A stretch of DNA of 64,000 nucleotides, taken from NCBI RefSeq assembly GCF_008369935.1, contig NZ_VTUZ01000005.1:310001-374000 (forward strand), given 5' to 3'. The DNA is from Paraburkholderia panacisoli (lineage in GTDB: Bacteria > Pseudomonadota > Gammaproteobacteria > Burkholderiales > Burkholderiaceae). A program made the position numbers and the translations under genes. Below, in pieces: positions 44,321-53,795 of the stretch (position 1 is the stretch's first letter; each line of letters opens with the position of its first letter). The notes beneath the pieces are model-generated. The model saw only the letters and a list, made by a program, of their open reading frames with translations. It did not search any database and was not told where the DNA came from.

Positions 44321-46774
44321 TCACTCCAGACTAAGCGGATTCACATGCCAGATATTGCGCGCATATTCGCCGATCGTGCGGTCCGACGAAAACTGCCCCA
44401 TCCCCGCGACATTCTCAATCGCGCTTTCGGCCCACGCACGTTTGTCGACGAAGCGTGCGTCCACCTCCTCCTGTGCCTTCGCGAATGCGGCGAAATCGGC
44501 CAGCACCATGTAGTGATCGCCCCAGTCGACCAGCGTGTGGAAAATATCCGAGAAGCGCAACGGTTCGTGCGGCGAAAAGAAGCCGGTACGGATCTGGTCG
44601 AGCGCCATATGCAGTTCCGCGTTCTCTTCGTAGACCTGGCGCGGCCGGTAACCGCTCGCGCGCAAGTCGTCCACTTCGTCGGCGGTATGGCCGAAGATGA
44701 AGATGTTCTCGCGCCCCACCGCGTCGCAGATCTCGATGTTCGCGCCGTCCATCGTGCCGATCGTCAACGCGCCGTTGAGCGCGAGCTTCATGTTGCCGGT
44801 GCCGGACGCTTCGGTGCCGGCCATCGAAATCTGCTCCGAAAGATCGGCCGCCGGAATGATCATCTCGGCCACGCTCACGCCGTAGTTCGGCACGAACACC
44901 ACTTTCAGCCGATCGCCGATCAGCGGATCGTGATTGACCTTCTCGCTCACGTCGCCGATCAGCCTGATGATCGTCTTCGCCATCCGGTACGCGGACGCGG
45001 CCTTGCCGGCAAACAGCACGACGCGCGGCACCCAGTCGCGCTCGGGGTTCGCGCGAATCTGGTTGTAGCGCACGATCACGTGCAGCACGTTCAGCAGTTG
45101 GCGCTTGTATTCGTGAATGCGCTTGACCTGCAGATCGAACAACGCATCTGGATTGAAGTGCAGTTTGGTGTGCTGCGCGAGGCGCTGCACGAGCCGCAAT
45201 TTGCTTTGCCGCTTCGCGTCGCGGAACGCCTCGATGAAGCCGCTGTCGGTACGCAGGTTGCGCAACTGCTCCAACTCGAACAGATTGCTGCGCCAATGGT
45301 TGCCGATGCGCTGATCGATCAGCGACGACAGCGACGGGCTCGCTTGCGCGAGCCAGCGGCGCGGCGTGATGCCGTTGGTCACGTTGGTGAAGCGGTCCGG
45401 ATAGATGCGCGCAAAGTCGGCAAAGATATCGCGGGTCATCAGTTGCGAATGCAGCTTCGACACGCCGTTCACCTTCTGGCTTGCGACGATCGCCAGATAC
45501 GCCATGCGCACGCGCCGCTGCCCATATTCGTCGACCAGCGAAATGCGGCGGATCATCTCGGCGTCATGACCCGAATGCTCGCTCACATGCTTGAGAAGCT
45601 GCGCGTTGATCTCGAAGATGATCTCGAGATGGCGCGGCAACAATCGCGCGAGCATCTCGACGTCCCACGTTTCGAGCGCTTCGGGCATCAGCGTGTGGTT
45701 GGTGTACGAGAAGATCTGCGTGACGTGTTTCCATGCCTTGTCCCACGGCACATGATGAACGTCGACCAGCAGACGCATCAGCTCCGGAATCGCCAGCACG
45801 GGGTGCGTATCGTTCAGATGCACCGCGACCTTTTCGGAGAAGCGCCCGAACGTGCTGTGCGTGCGCTGATAGCGGCGGATCAGATCCTGCATCGTCGCGG
45901 ACACGAAGAAGTACTCCTGGCGCAGCCGCAGTTCGCGGCCGGCGGGTGTCGAGTCGTCCGGATACAGCAGGCGCGAGACGTTCTCCGACATGTTCTTCGT
46001 GTCGACCGCATTGCGGTAGTCGCCGCGATTGAACGCGCTCAGGTCGAGTTCATCGGTGGCGCGCGCTGACCATAGCCGCAGCGTGTTGGTCGCGTCCGTC
46101 GCGTAGCCGGGGATCACGGTGTCGTACGCGGTGGCGTTCACATGCTCGGTGTCGATCCATTCGACCTGTTCGCCACGCTGCACCGTGCGCCCGCCGAAGT
46201 GCACCATGTACTTGATTTCGGGCCGTGGAAACTCCCATGGATTGCCCGCGCGCAACCAGTACTCTGGCGCTTCGACCTGCTCGCCGTTGACGATCTCCTG
46301 ACGGAACATGCCGTATTCATAGCGGATGCCATAGCCGAAGCCCGGAATACCGAGCGTCGCCATGGAATCGAGAAAGCAGGCAGCAAGCCGGCCGAGACCG
46401 CCGTTGCCGAGCGCGGCGTCCGGCTCGATATTGATCAGCGCCTCCATATCCACACCGAGACTCGCGAGCGCCTCCTTCATCTGATCGTGAATGCCGAGCG
46501 CCAGTAATGCGTTCGTAAAGGTCCGGCCGATCAGGAATTCCATCGACAGGTAATAGACGCGCTTCACGTCCTGTTCGTATTGCAGGCGCGTGGTTTTCAT
46601 CCAGCGCGCCACCAGTCGGTCGCGCACGGCGAGCGCCGCGGCATGCAGCCAGTCATGGGGATGCGCAGTGACAGCGTCCTTGCCGACGCCGTACATCATG
46701 CGGTTGGAAATGGAGCGCCGTAGCGCGTCGACGGTACTGTGGAGCTGGTCGAATTCCAGATCGACGGTTGTCAT
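44321..46774 (-). CDS. glgP: glycogen/alpha-glucan phosphorylase
   Basis: An 817-residue cytoplasmic enzyme releasing glucose-1-phosphate from glycogen or maltodextrins using phosphate and pyridoxal phosphate. Clear family blocks: VYYLSMEFLIGRTFTNALLA, DAALGNGGLGRLAACFLDSM, GYGIRYEYGMF, VHLNDTHPVLAIPELMRLL, NVTNGITPRRWL, LFDLQVKRIHEYKRQ, and the PLP site EASGTGNMKLALNGALTIGT with its lysine. I start at ATG 46774 because CCGGAGG lies 7 bases upstream; an upstream ATG at 46819 has none. Very long open frames on the opposite strand (to 628 codons) are shadows of its codon bias. No other glycogen genes are in the window. Confidence 0.97.
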   Translation of the reverse strand: MTTVDLEFDQLHSTVDALRRSISNRMMYGVGKDAVTAHPHDWLHAAALAVRDRLVARWMKTTRLQYEQDVKRVYYLSMEFLIGRTFTNALLALGIHDQMKEALASLGVDMEALINIEPDAALGNGGLGRLAACFLDSMATLGIPGFGYGIRYEYGMFRQEIVNGEQVEAPEYWLRAGNPWEFPRPEIKYMVHFGGRTVQRGEQVEWIDTEHVNATAYDTVIPGYATDATNTLRLWSARATDELDLSAFNRGDYRNAVDTKNMSENVSRLLYPDDSTPAGRELRLRQEYFFVSATMQDLIRRYQRTHSTFGRFSEKVAVHLNDTHPVLAIPELMRLLVDVHHVPWDKAWKHVTQIFSYTNHTLMPEALETWDVEMLARLLPRHLEIIFEINAQLLKHVSEHSGHDAEMIRRISLVDEYGQRRVRMAYLAIVASQKVNGVSKLHSQLMTRDIFADFARIYPDRFTNVTNGITPRRWLAQASPSLSSLIDQRIGNHWRSNLFELEQLRNLRTDSGFIEAFRDAKRQSKLRLVQRLAQHTKLHFNPDALFDLQVKRIHEYKRQLLNVLHVIVRYNQIRANPERDWVPRVVLFAGKAASAYRMAKTIIRLIGDVSEKVNHDPLIGDRLKVVFVPNYGVSVAEMIIPAADLSEQISMAGTEASGTGNMKLALNGALTIGTMDGANIEICDAVGRENIFIFGHTADEVDDLRASGYRPRQVYEENAELHMALDQIRTGFFSPHEPLRFSDIFHTLVDWGDHYMVLADFAAFAKAQEEVDARFVDKRAWAESAIENVAGMGQFSSDRTIGEYARNIWHVNPLSLE

Positions 46775-47435
46775 CGAAGCCTCCGGAGGTAAAAGCGCCG
46801 CGGCATACGCGAACCGCATGGGTGACGGACGGGAGGCGCGTGCCGTTCAGGCGGGTTAAAAAACAGAGTAGAACATTTTACGGCTGCCGCGCACAGCGAG
46901 CGTGAGCCGCTACTCACGCACATGCCATGCCCGCCGGGACGCGCGGGCATCGCGGCTTTTCGCACGGACACGGTGCAAACCGCACGGAGGCGGCACTGCG
47001 CGCGTGCATCGAACGGCATGAAAGAGGCCACAGAGAGGCTGCGATGAAGTCAACGCCGGCGAGATGCGCAACGCACATCGGATCACGCCTCGCACCAGTA
47101 TTTTTTCGCCGCGTGACGCGCGGATGAATCGGGCGAGCGCTTCGGTATGTGATCAAATCGGGCGCCTCGTCTGCTGAACTGTTTGTGCCGAGTGGCGTGT
47201 GACAGAGTGTGCGCGGATCAGTTCGAAGAGATTGCATGGACCTGACCGTTAGTTGCGTTGTTTAAGCCAGGTCATATCGGCCTGCCCGCGTCCCAGCAGG
47301 ATTTCCGCGTCTCTGTAACAATCGCTACATTTCGCTGCGCGCTGCCCGCCTTGACCGCTGCACCAGACGGCGCGCCTCTCGCCACTCAACCCCGCCGCTT
47401 GCACGCCGCGTTTTTAGACCGGCCACCGCACTGGC
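46775..47435. other. spacer between glgP and the MFS gene
   Basis: About 660 bases between divergent genes; it should hold promoters of both. No gene, RNA or repeat recognised. Confidence 0.4.
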
Positions 47436-48881
47436 ATGCCTAACCCGACGAGCCACGCCTTGTCCGACAACTCCAGCGCCGCCGCCGCGCCGACCTTCCC
47501 CGCGGACGGCCCAATGTCCGCCGCCAACCGCCGCGCGATGGCCGCGATCATGCTCACCGTCGCGCTCGCCACGCTCGACACCGCGATCGCCAACACCGCC
47601 CTGCCCGCCATCGCCGCGGATCTGCATGCGGCGCCCGCGGCGTCGGTGTGGATCATCAACGCGTATCAGCTCGCGGTGGTGGCGACACTGCTGCCGCTCG
47701 CCGCGCTCGGCGATATCATCGGGCACCGGCGCATTTACATCGGCGGCATTGCGCTGTTCACGCTGGCGTCGCTCGCGTGCTCGATGGCTTCGACGCTGCC
47801 GCTGCTCGCCGCCGCGCGCGTGATGCAAGGCCTCGGCGCGAGCGCGATCATGAGCGTGAATACCGCGCTGATCCGCTTTCTCTATCCACCGCACAGGCTC
47901 GGACGCGGGCTTGGCACCAACGCGCTGGTGGTCGGCGTGTCGTTCGCGGTCGGGCCGACGGTGGCGTCGCTGATCCTGTCGGTGGCCGCGTGGCCCTGGC
48001 TGTTCGCGGTCAACGTGCCGCTCGGCCTGCTCGCATTGGGCTTTGCATGGCCGGCGCTGCCGCACACCGAACGCGGCAAGCACAATTTCGATCCGGTCGC
48101 GGCGCTGCTCAACGTGATCACCTTCGCCGCGTTGATCTTCGCGCTCGGTGAGGCGGCCCAGCGCGCGTCGGCGCAACTCGTGCTGAGCGCGGCGGCAATC
48201 ACCGTGGTGTTCGGGCTGCTGCTGATCCGCCGTGAAGCGGGCCACCCGGCGCCGATGCTGCCCGTCGATCTGTTCAAGCGGCCGGTGTTCGCGCTGTCGG
48301 CGGTGACGGCGGTGTGCTCGTTCGCCGCGCAGGGCCTCGCGTTCGTGTCGCTGCCGTTTTATTTCGAGGACGTCCTGCATCGCAGCCAGGTCGAAACCGG
48401 CTTTCTGATGACGCCATGGCCGGTGGTGGTCGCGCTGGCCGCGCCGCTCGCGGGCAGCCTGTCGGACCGCTATCCGCCCGGCCTGCTCGGCGCGATCGGG
48501 CTCGCGGTGATGTCGGCGGGGATGGCGTCGCTGGCGCTGTTGCCGGTGCATCCGCACGTGCTCGACATCGGCATCCGGATGGCGATTTGCGGCGCGGGCT
48601 TTGGCTTCTTCCAGTCGCCGAATCTGAAGGCGCTGATGGCGAGCGCGCCGCCCGAACGCAGCGGCGGTGCAAGCGGCATCGTCGCGACTGCGCGGCTGCT
48701 CGGGCAGACCACCGGCGCGGCGCTGGTTGCGTTGAGCTTCGGGATTGCCGGCCGCCATGGTCCGACGCTTGCGCTCGGTACGGGCGCGTTCTTTGCCGGA
48801 GCGGCGAGCCTCGCGAGCGGACTGCGGCTGCTGGCGCCTTCGCATCGCACGGGTGGCCACGTGAGAGCGTCGGCGAAATGA
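47436..48881 (+). CDS. MFS drug-resistance transporter, DHA2 (14-TM) type
   Basis: A 481-residue proton-driven efflux protein. The first helix carries the DHA motif AIMLTVALATLDTAIANTALP. The MFS loop motif A is GDIIGHRRIYIGG, and motif C-like glycines occur in GTNALVVGVSFAVGPTVASL. A second half starts near 270 (VFALSAVTAVCSFAAQGLAF) with AAPLAGSLSDRYPPGLLG as its loop motif. The protein is typical of QacA/EmrB-like pumps without a partner adaptor here. It ends at a strong shared terminator. Confidence 0.92.
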   Translation: MPNPTSHALSDNSSAAAAPTFPADGPMSAANRRAMAAIMLTVALATLDTAIANTALPAIAADLHAAPAASVWIINAYQLAVVATLLPLAALGDIIGHRRIYIGGIALFTLASLACSMASTLPLLAAARVMQGLGASAIMSVNTALIRFLYPPHRLGRGLGTNALVVGVSFAVGPTVASLILSVAAWPWLFAVNVPLGLLALGFAWPALPHTERGKHNFDPVAALLNVITFAALIFALGEAAQRASAQLVLSAAAITVVFGLLLIRREAGHPAPMLPVDLFKRPVFALSAVTAVCSFAAQGLAFVSLPFYFEDVLHRSQVETGFLMTPWPVVVALAAPLAGSLSDRYPPGLLGAIGLAVMSAGMASLALLPVHPHVLDIGIRMAICGAGFGFFQSPNLKALMASAPPERSGGASGIVATARLLGQTTGAALVALSFGIAGRHGPTLALGTGAFFAGAASLASGLRLLAPSHRTGGHVRASAK

Positions 48882-48884
48882 AAA

Positions 48885-48920
48885 AAAGCGGGCGCGCTGT
48901 GTTCTCAGCGCGCCCGCTTT
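48885..48920. terminator. bidirectional Rho-independent terminator
   Basis: AAAGCGGGCGCGCT (48885-48898) and AGCGCGCCCGCTTT (48907-48920) are perfect complements with an 8-base loop, flanked by A and T runs. It lies between the converging MFS and threonine aldolase genes. Confidence 0.9.
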
Positions 48921-48936
48921 GTCACTCGACCATAGG

Positions 48937-49944
48937 TCAACGCGCCGCGAAATACCCCTTCACTGCGGCGATGAACGTATCGATGTCCTCACGCGACACA
49001 TCCTTATGCGTCACGAAGCGCGACGCGTACAGCATCTGCGTCAGAATGCCGCGTTCTTTGAGCCACGCTTCGAGCGGCGCGCAATCCTGCTGCGGAAACT
49101 GCGCGAACACCATGTTCGTGGCGACAGACTGAACCTTGACCTGCGCGATCGCTTCGAGACCCGCCGCCAGATGCGCGGCGTTCGCGTGGTCGTCGGCGAG
49201 GCGCTCGACGTTGTGATCCAGCGCGTACAGGCAGGCCGCCGCCAGCACGCCGGCCTGGCGCATGCCGCCGCCCAGCACCTTGCGCCAGCGGTGCGCCACG
49301 TCGATCAGCGCCTGGCTGCCGACCAGCACCGAGCCCACCGGCGCGCCCAGCCCCTTCGAAAAACAGATCGACACGGAATCGAACGGCTCGCATAGCGCCG
49401 CGACCGGCTTGCCGGACGCGACCGCCGCGTTATAGACGCGCGCGCCGTCGAGGTGCGCCGACAGGCCGCGCTGACGCGCGAGCTGCACCGCCTCGGCGAC
49501 ATATCCGGCCGGCAGCACCTTGCCGCCGATGGTGTTTTCCAGCGCCAGCAGCCGCGTGCGCGCGAAGTGGTTGTCGATGGGCTTGATCGCGGCGGCGATC
49601 TTGTCGAGCGGGATCGAGCCGTCCGCGGCATTTTCGAGCGGCTGTGGCTGGATGCTGCCGAGCACCGCCGCGCCGCCGCCTTCGTACTTGTAGGTGTGCG
49701 CGAGCTGGCCGACGATGTACTCGTCGCCGCGTGCGCAGTGCGCCATCAGTGCCGCCAGGTTGCTTTGCGTGCCGCTCGGGAAGAAGAGGCCCGCTTCCTT
49801 GCCGGCGCGTTCGGCGACGGCGGCTTGCAGACGCAGCACGGTGGGGTCGTCGCCCCAGACGTCGTCACCCACTTCGGCGGCCGACATGGCCGCGAGCATC
49901 GGCGGAGTTGGACGGGTTACGGTATCGCTGCGCAAATCGATCAT
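48937..49944 (-). CDS. ltaE: low-specificity L-threonine aldolase
   Basis: A 335-residue PLP enzyme cleaving threonine or allo-threonine to glycine and acetaldehyde. Start at ATG 49944 gives the canonical [17 protein letters not shown]. Other family blocks: [55 protein letters not shown], and the PLP-lysine site [16 protein letters not shown], then [12 protein letters not shown]. Length fits the family. Monocistronic, ending at the shared terminator. Confidence 0.96.
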   Translation of the reverse strand: MIDLRSDTVTRPTPPMLAAMSAAEVGDDVWGDDPTVLRLQAAVAERAGKEAGLFFPSGTQSNLAALMAHCARGDEYIVGQLAHTYKYEGGGAAVLGSIQPQPLENAADGSIPLDKIAAAIKPIDNHFARTRLLALENTIGGKVLPAGYVAEAVQLARQRGLSAHLDGARVYNAAVASGKPVAALCEPFDSVSICFSKGLGAPVGSVLVGSQALIDVAHRWRKVLGGGMRQAGVLAAACLYALDHNVERLADDHANAAHLAAGLEAIAQVKVQSVATNMVFAQFPQQDCAPLEAWLKERGILTQMLYASRFVTHKDVSREDIDTFIAAVKGYFAAR

Positions 49945-50119
49945 TGGGTGTCCCTGTATGTCCTTGTGCGTCTGTGAATGACAGCCTGTGAGTGCCGGCC
50001 GGCGCGATGCTGCTTGCACCGACGGATGGATGCGGCGTCGCCGGTTGAGTCACGCATTGTGCTTTTTGGTTTATGTTTTGTCATTGGTGCAATGCAACAC
50101 AATGCCCGTTCGACTCGAT

Positions 50120-50564
50120 GAAATCGCGACGGATGGACGATTGAACCCAAGCGGGAAACGCGCCGGTCGACAGGTAACGGTCGCCGCGATCGCAGACGAC
50201 GAATACGATCGTCGCCGGATTCGCGGGAGTCAGCACGAGTTCGGCTCCGTATGCGGTCATGCCGCGGCGCCACTCGATCGACACGTCCTCCGGCATGACC
50301 AGCAGCATCCGGTAGGCTCTGAGCGCGGCCACCATGGCAAGCGCAAAAGCCGAGGATCATCGCTTGTGCCGCGCGATCCTTGACCGAACCTGCAGGGTTG
50401 ACGCCTTCGAGCTTGCCAAGGATCACTTTGTTGCGCGCGCAAATTGTCTCGCCCGGAAGCCTTACCAGCTGAACGAGCGGAGTGTGTGAAGAAGAGTGCC
50501 GGTCGGTGACAGGCTGAAGACATTCGTCATGCAAACGCGCTATTACCCTGGAAGCAAGCGGCAT
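50120..50564 (-). pseudogene. cysM: cysM (cysteine synthase B) remnant with internal deletions
   Basis: The N-terminal block HTPLVQLVRLPGETICARNK, then LEGVNPAGSVKDRAAQAM with the PLP lysine, runs into another frame with [20 protein letters not shown] and [12 protein letters not shown]. It then jumps straight to the C-terminal end [20 protein letters not shown]. The active enzyme is about 300 residues; roughly half is gone, including the substrate loop. A palindrome of the MarR type lies just upstream of its start (50569-50585), suggesting the promoter once belonged to the regulon. Confidence 0.85.
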
Positions 50565-50568
50565 TTAC

Positions 50569-50585
50569 ATATCACTTTGTGATAT
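50569..50585. promoter_or_regulatory. MarR-type palindrome, site 1
   Basis: ATATCACTTTGTGATAT, a perfect 7-bp inverted repeat with a 3-base centre, immediately upstream of the cysM remnant on the minus strand. It is the best copy of a palindrome found six times between 50.5 and 55.1 kb. Confidence 0.75.
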
Positions 50586-50817
50586 AAAATTGACGAGCAT
50601 GTAAATCGCGAAGCAAAGCGAGTAATCAAACGTCTATTGATGTGAGCGCCGCAACCCCAGCTGTCATTCGACATCCGCCGGCTCATCGAAGAGAAAGGAC
50701 TGGAGGGTCGGTATGCGCAATGTTCAAGCGCCGAGCCAATGGACAGCGCACGCGCGATCAGTTGACCTCAACGGCCCGCTGTACGGCGAGCGTTGCGTCC
50801 TCTCCTGGCAGGCCCGG

Positions 50818-51309
50818 CTAAAGCTCTTCGACCGAGCGCGCAGTCTCGCCGGCGCCCGGCGTCTCCTCAGCCGTTTCCGGCCCCATGGTCACCAGCACGC
50901 TGCAACTGACCCGGTCCAGCAACAGGCCATCGTTCCTGCCGCCCCACCAGCGCGCCAGCCGGCTCTCATGACGGTGCCCTACGACGATCAGATCGACCTT
51001 CAGATCGTGCGCGAACGACGAAATCTCTTCCAATGGATCGCCGACGGCGAAATGCCCGCGCGCCCAGATTCCGCGCGCAGCGAGTTTTTTCAAGCCTTCG
51101 TCGAGCAAACTTCTGGCCGAGTTGGTGACGAGATCGACCGGGATTGCCGAGATGATGTCGGCCCCTTGCACCCAGGCTGAATTGTTGAGCACGGACAGCA
51201 CGTGCACTTCCGCCTTGAGTTCCTGCGCCAGACAGGCGCCGTCCTTCAACGCGTGCTGCCCTTCACGTGTTCCGTCGTAGCAGAGAAGAATGCGGTTAAA
51301 AGTCGGCAT
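50818..51309 (-). CDS. universal stress protein (UspA family)
   Basis: A 163-residue cytoplasmic protein from ATG 51309, with GGGAGA shortly upstream. It begins with the Usp strand FNRILLCYDGTREGQHALKD. Later come VDLIVVGHRHESRLARWWGG and LLDRVSCSVLVTMGP, which resemble the ATP-binding G-x2-G-x9-G(S/T) region in altered form. Single Usp domain. A weaker copy of the palindrome lies about 120 bases upstream (site 2). Part of a small stress-related gene cluster. Confidence 0.9.
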   Translation of the reverse strand: MPTFNRILLCYDGTREGQHALKDGACLAQELKAEVHVLSVLNNSAWVQGADIISAIPVDLVTNSARSLLDEGLKKLAARGIWARGHFAVGDPLEEISSFAHDLKVDLIVVGHRHESRLARWWGGRNDGLLLDRVSCSVLVTMGPETAEETPGAGETARSVEEL

Positions 51310-51426
51310 CTCGTGTCTCCCTGACTTTCGTTTCGCGGCAGCGCAAAATCCGCTTCGCAATGCACAGATGCCTCGCTCGCAGACAAACGCGGCATCGCCG
51401 TCGAGCCAGAACATCGTCAATCCATT

Positions 51427-51445
51427 ATATGTCGCCTGGTGATAC
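51427..51445. promoter_or_regulatory. MarR-type palindrome, weak site 2
   Basis: ATATGTCGCCTGGTGATAC: the right half GGTGATA fits the consensus but the left half is poor. It lies between the universal stress gene and the ClC remnant, in the position of the stress gene's promoter. Confidence 0.4.
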
Positions 51446-51946
51446 ATACAGCGAAACCGCGGCCTCGGTCAGAAACGGCAACAGCACATTCGCATGCGTG
51501 CGTCAGTTCGAACGCTGACACCACGGCCATGGTCGGCGCGCGCATCATGCCGCCAAGCGCGGCCGCCATGAAGTCCAGCAGACACACAGCAGGATCGCCG
51601 CCGGGCATCAACGGACCGGGCACCGCACCGACGCCCGCTCCCATCAATTGCTTCGGGAATGCCGTGCCGGCGAATCTGTTCCGAACCGAAGCGCGCAATC
51701 AACCCGACGATCAGGCCACCGGTCGCGGGCACGATAACAACCCAAAGCCCAAGTGCGTTGCCGGCAGGGAGAGCGGTCTGCGATCGATATCGTCTGAAAG
51801 AAGGATGCGTTGGTGAAGAAGCGGATCAGATGCAGCAGAAAATCGGCCACGAACCTACTCAGAATGCCCACGACCGCGGCGATGGCCGTGATTCGCAGGA
51901 GTCGGGTATCGGTGGCGAAGTCGCCCTTTGACGCATTCGTGTGCAC
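51445..51946 (-). pseudogene. ClC chloride channel remnant (paralogue of the intact gene at 55.5 kb)
   Basis: From ATG 51946: MHTNASKGDFATDTRLLRIT, then LLHLIRFFTNASFFQTISIA and DRSP, aligning with the intact ClC (NSHKRDFSANARLPGIF, LLNLIRLFTNLFFFGALSFA, DRSP). Then a frame change gives GGLIVGLIARFGSEQIRRHG, IPEAI. Next, without the central channel, comes a C-terminal piece LLDFMAAALGGMMRAPTMAV, VSAFELTHACECAV, like MAATLGATLGAPLTAIVFAF. More than 300 residues between are deleted, including the selectivity filter. Confidence 0.85.
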
Positions 51947-52131
51947 GGTGGCTCCTGACCGTCGAGTGGCAACGCGAAGATATTGCGCAAACCGCTAGCG
52001 CATCCTCGCCTCGTCATATTGCATCTTTTTGTGATGCAATGCGCGGCTAACGACACATGTGCGCAAACGCGACGGCATAGCAACAACACAGGACGCCAGC
52101 GCGCACATTCAGATCTTCTGCCTGCGCAATT

Positions 52132-52148
52132 ATATCATAGCGTGATAT
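52132..52148. promoter_or_regulatory. MarR-type palindrome, site 3
   Basis: ATATCATAGCGTGATAT: one mismatch from ATATCAC-N3-GTGATAT. It lies 43 bases before the start of a small membrane protein gene. Confidence 0.7.
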
Positions 52149-52190
52149 ATGCTGACTGGTAAGCGATCACCTTTCGCACGGGAGGATCAA

Positions 52191-52403
52191 ATGGTTATCG
52201 CCAACGACTTCGAAATCTTTTATCTGCTGGTGGCCTTTGCGCTGCCCGGCGTCATTCTGATCGGTGGTCTGCTCGATACGCGGCACCTCCAGAAACTGCA
52301 TCCGCAGCTGGTGGGCGCGCTGATGGAGCGGCGAAAATCACGCAAGCCTGCTCGACCGGGTGTCGTGCCGCGTTCTGTTCGAAGTCGCGGACTCACTCGT
52401 TGA
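52191..52403 (+). CDS. small single-span membrane protein
   Basis: 70 residues from ATG 52191, which follows GGGAGG by 5 bases; an upstream in-frame start at 52149 has no site and overlaps the palindrome. One membrane helix (FEIFYLLVAFALPGVILIGG) is followed by a basic tail with many Arg/Lys. Unknown function; under a copy of the palindrome, so likely regulated with its neighbours. Confidence 0.65.
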   Translation: MVIANDFEIFYLLVAFALPGVILIGGLLDTRHLQKLHPQLVGALMERRKSRKPARPGVVPRSVRSRGLTR

Positions 52404-52433
52404 TTGAAACATGACTAATAGTAGAGACCGGTC

Positions 52434-52592
52434 ATGATGGATTTTCTAGTGCAGTTGGCAGTCTGCGGCGTGGTGCTGGCAATGGTGATTCTTCTGATGG
52501 TCACCCAGGAGCGACGTGCGAACCTCCGCGAGCGGCTGCTTCGCTCCAGCATGCATCGTCATTGGTGGAATCGGCCGCGCAACGGGCATTGA
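52434..52592 (+). CDS. very small membrane protein (52 aa)
   Basis: MMDFLVQLAVCGVVLAMVIL then LMVTQERRANLRERLLRSS and so on, ending RPRNGH. One membrane helix with a basic tail, the same plan as the gene 30 bases upstream. It probably sits in the same transcript. The ribosome binding site is weak. Support is the hydrophobic helix, position and orientation. Confidence 0.5.
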   Translation: MMDFLVQLAVCGVVLAMVILLMVTQERRANLRERLLRSSMHRHWWNRPRNGH

Positions 52593-52652
52593 GGACATCG
52601 AAGCTGCGACGCAGCCAGTCATTTGCGCCGTCGCCACGGCATGCGCAGCCTC

Positions 52653-53060
52653 CTACGACTCGGGCCAGAGAAAGAAGATATGAGCGCCGGGCGGGTCGGC
52701 GGGCGTGTTGTCCATCGGACGCCGCGTGTGCCACCTCTGCCTCGCTGAGCAGCAGTCATTCGGCCACCTCACGAGAACCAATGGACCACCCGACAACATG
52801 TCGAGCATGGTCGCGCCATATACGCCGACCACGGTAAACGGCACGTCACCGAAGTACGCAGCGGTTTGCCCCGAGAACACAACAGCGGGTTGAGCGCGTT
52901 GTAACGAGTTGTGCGCTGCGTTGTTTGCCCACGCGCTTGCCGCGCCGCCATGTTCGACGTAGAGGTCGGTCGCTCGCGCCGTGGCGGCACAGTGCATGAC
53001 CGGAATAACGCACGCCGCGAGTATGACCACCCAACGCCATTGCGAAAGATGTCGTTGCAT
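52653..53060 (-). CDS. exported hypothetical protein
   Basis: About 135 residues from ATG 53060. A signal peptide WRWVVILAACVIPVMHCAAT, cleaved near ATARA, is followed by DLYVEHGGAASAWANNAAHN, then FSGQTAAYFGDVPFTVVGVY and a C-terminal part with a Cys pair and a basic stretch. I do not recognise it. The C-terminal third may be out of its original frame. Confidence 0.45.
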   Translation of the reverse strand: MQRHLSQWRWVVILAACVIPVMHCAATARATDLYVEHGGAASAWANNAAHNSLQRAQPAVVFSGQTAAYFGDVPFTVVGVYGATMLDMLSGGPLVLVRWPNDCCSARQRWHTRRPMDNTPADPPGAHIFFLWPES

Positions 53061-53117
53061 CACTCGATCCTCTGCCGAATCACCCAGCCGCAAAATATCA
53101 GCGGCCGATCCGAACGG

Positions 53118-53435
53118 CTAAAGCCCCCAGATGATGTCCGCCTCGCTCTTGCGTGCCGCGCGCATCATGTCCAGAAACGGCCATGCGCGTTGAGACAGTC
53201 TGTTACGCGATTCGCGTTGGTTGCCTGACGAACGATGCAGGGGTTCGACAGTCGCTTCCGCCGTCGCGTCGTCCGAAATTGCGGCTTCGAGCCGGTCGAT
53301 CGCAACCGGCAGTTCATCATGCACGATGACGCCACGGTCTTCGAGACGCTTGCCGATCAAGCCCAACAGATATTGCGCAAGGTCCCGGAGCATCACGACA
53401 TCCGGCGATGCCGTCGATTGAAAAGTAACGAGCAT
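53118..53435 (-). CDS. DUF1840 family protein
   Basis: 105 residues with the DUF1840 start MLVTFQSTASPDVVMLRDLA, then QYLLGLIGKRLEDRGVI and ELPVAIDRLEAAISDD. An acidic/Arg linker and a tail WPFLDMMRAARKSEADIIWG are as in the family. The ATG has AAAGGAG just upstream. Function unknown; common in Burkholderiales. A palindrome copy (site 4) lies about 120 bases upstream. Confidence 0.85.
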   Translation of the reverse strand: MLVTFQSTASPDVVMLRDLAQYLLGLIGKRLEDRGVIVHDELPVAIDRLEAAISDDATAEATVEPLHRSSGNQRESRNRLSQRAWPFLDMMRAARKSEADIIWGL

Positions 53436-53553
53436 GACAGCTCCTTTGGAAGAGCGCGTGACAAGCCACTCGTCGATCGGATTCCTATGCTTGTCGAGCG
53501 GCGCGATGACTCACGCGTCATCGCATTTTCCTCGCCCCGCCTAGCATCATTTT

Positions 53554-53570
53554 ATATCACAACGTGATTA
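53554..53570. promoter_or_regulatory. MarR-type palindrome, site 4
   Basis: ATATCACAACGTGATTA: the left arm is perfect and the right arm has one mismatch. It is upstream of the DUF1840 gene on the minus strand. Confidence 0.65.
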
Positions 53571-53695
53571 AATGAAAACGCGGCGCTCATCTGGCCGATT
53601 GCGGCGCGCGGCGGCGGACTTGTCTTCAGCGAGGAGACAAGTGGCAGGATCGCACTCCGGCGGTTCCGCACTGCAACAGCCGGTTTCTGCCTTTT

Positions 53696-53712
53696 ATATC
53701 ATATTGAAATAT
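53696..53712. promoter_or_regulatory. MarR-type palindrome, site 5
   Basis: ATATCATATTGAAATAT: weaker right arm, AT-rich. It is about 85 bases before the HPP-CBS gene. Confidence 0.5.
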
Positions 53713-53795
53713 AATCACGACCACAGTGTATTGGCGTTACCAGGGTTTCCCCGGTAATCTCGACCCCCACTAATCGACTACTGCCTCGTCCAATC

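Noticed and set aside
44183..46069. 628-codon open frame on the plus strand
   Set aside because: It lies entirely opposite glgP and is His/Arg/Gln-rich with no family pattern; a typical shadow of a GC-rich gene.
47325..48860. 511-codon open frame on the minus strand
   Set aside because: Opposite the MFS transporter gene, extremely Arg/Gln/His-rich; a shadow frame.
49941..50564. 207-codon frame as an intact gene
   Set aside because: Only its first third is protein-like (cysM); the remainder is out of frame, so it is listed as a pseudogene.
50713..51180. 155-codon plus-strand frame
   Set aside because: Opposite the universal stress protein gene, which has the recognisable Usp sequence.
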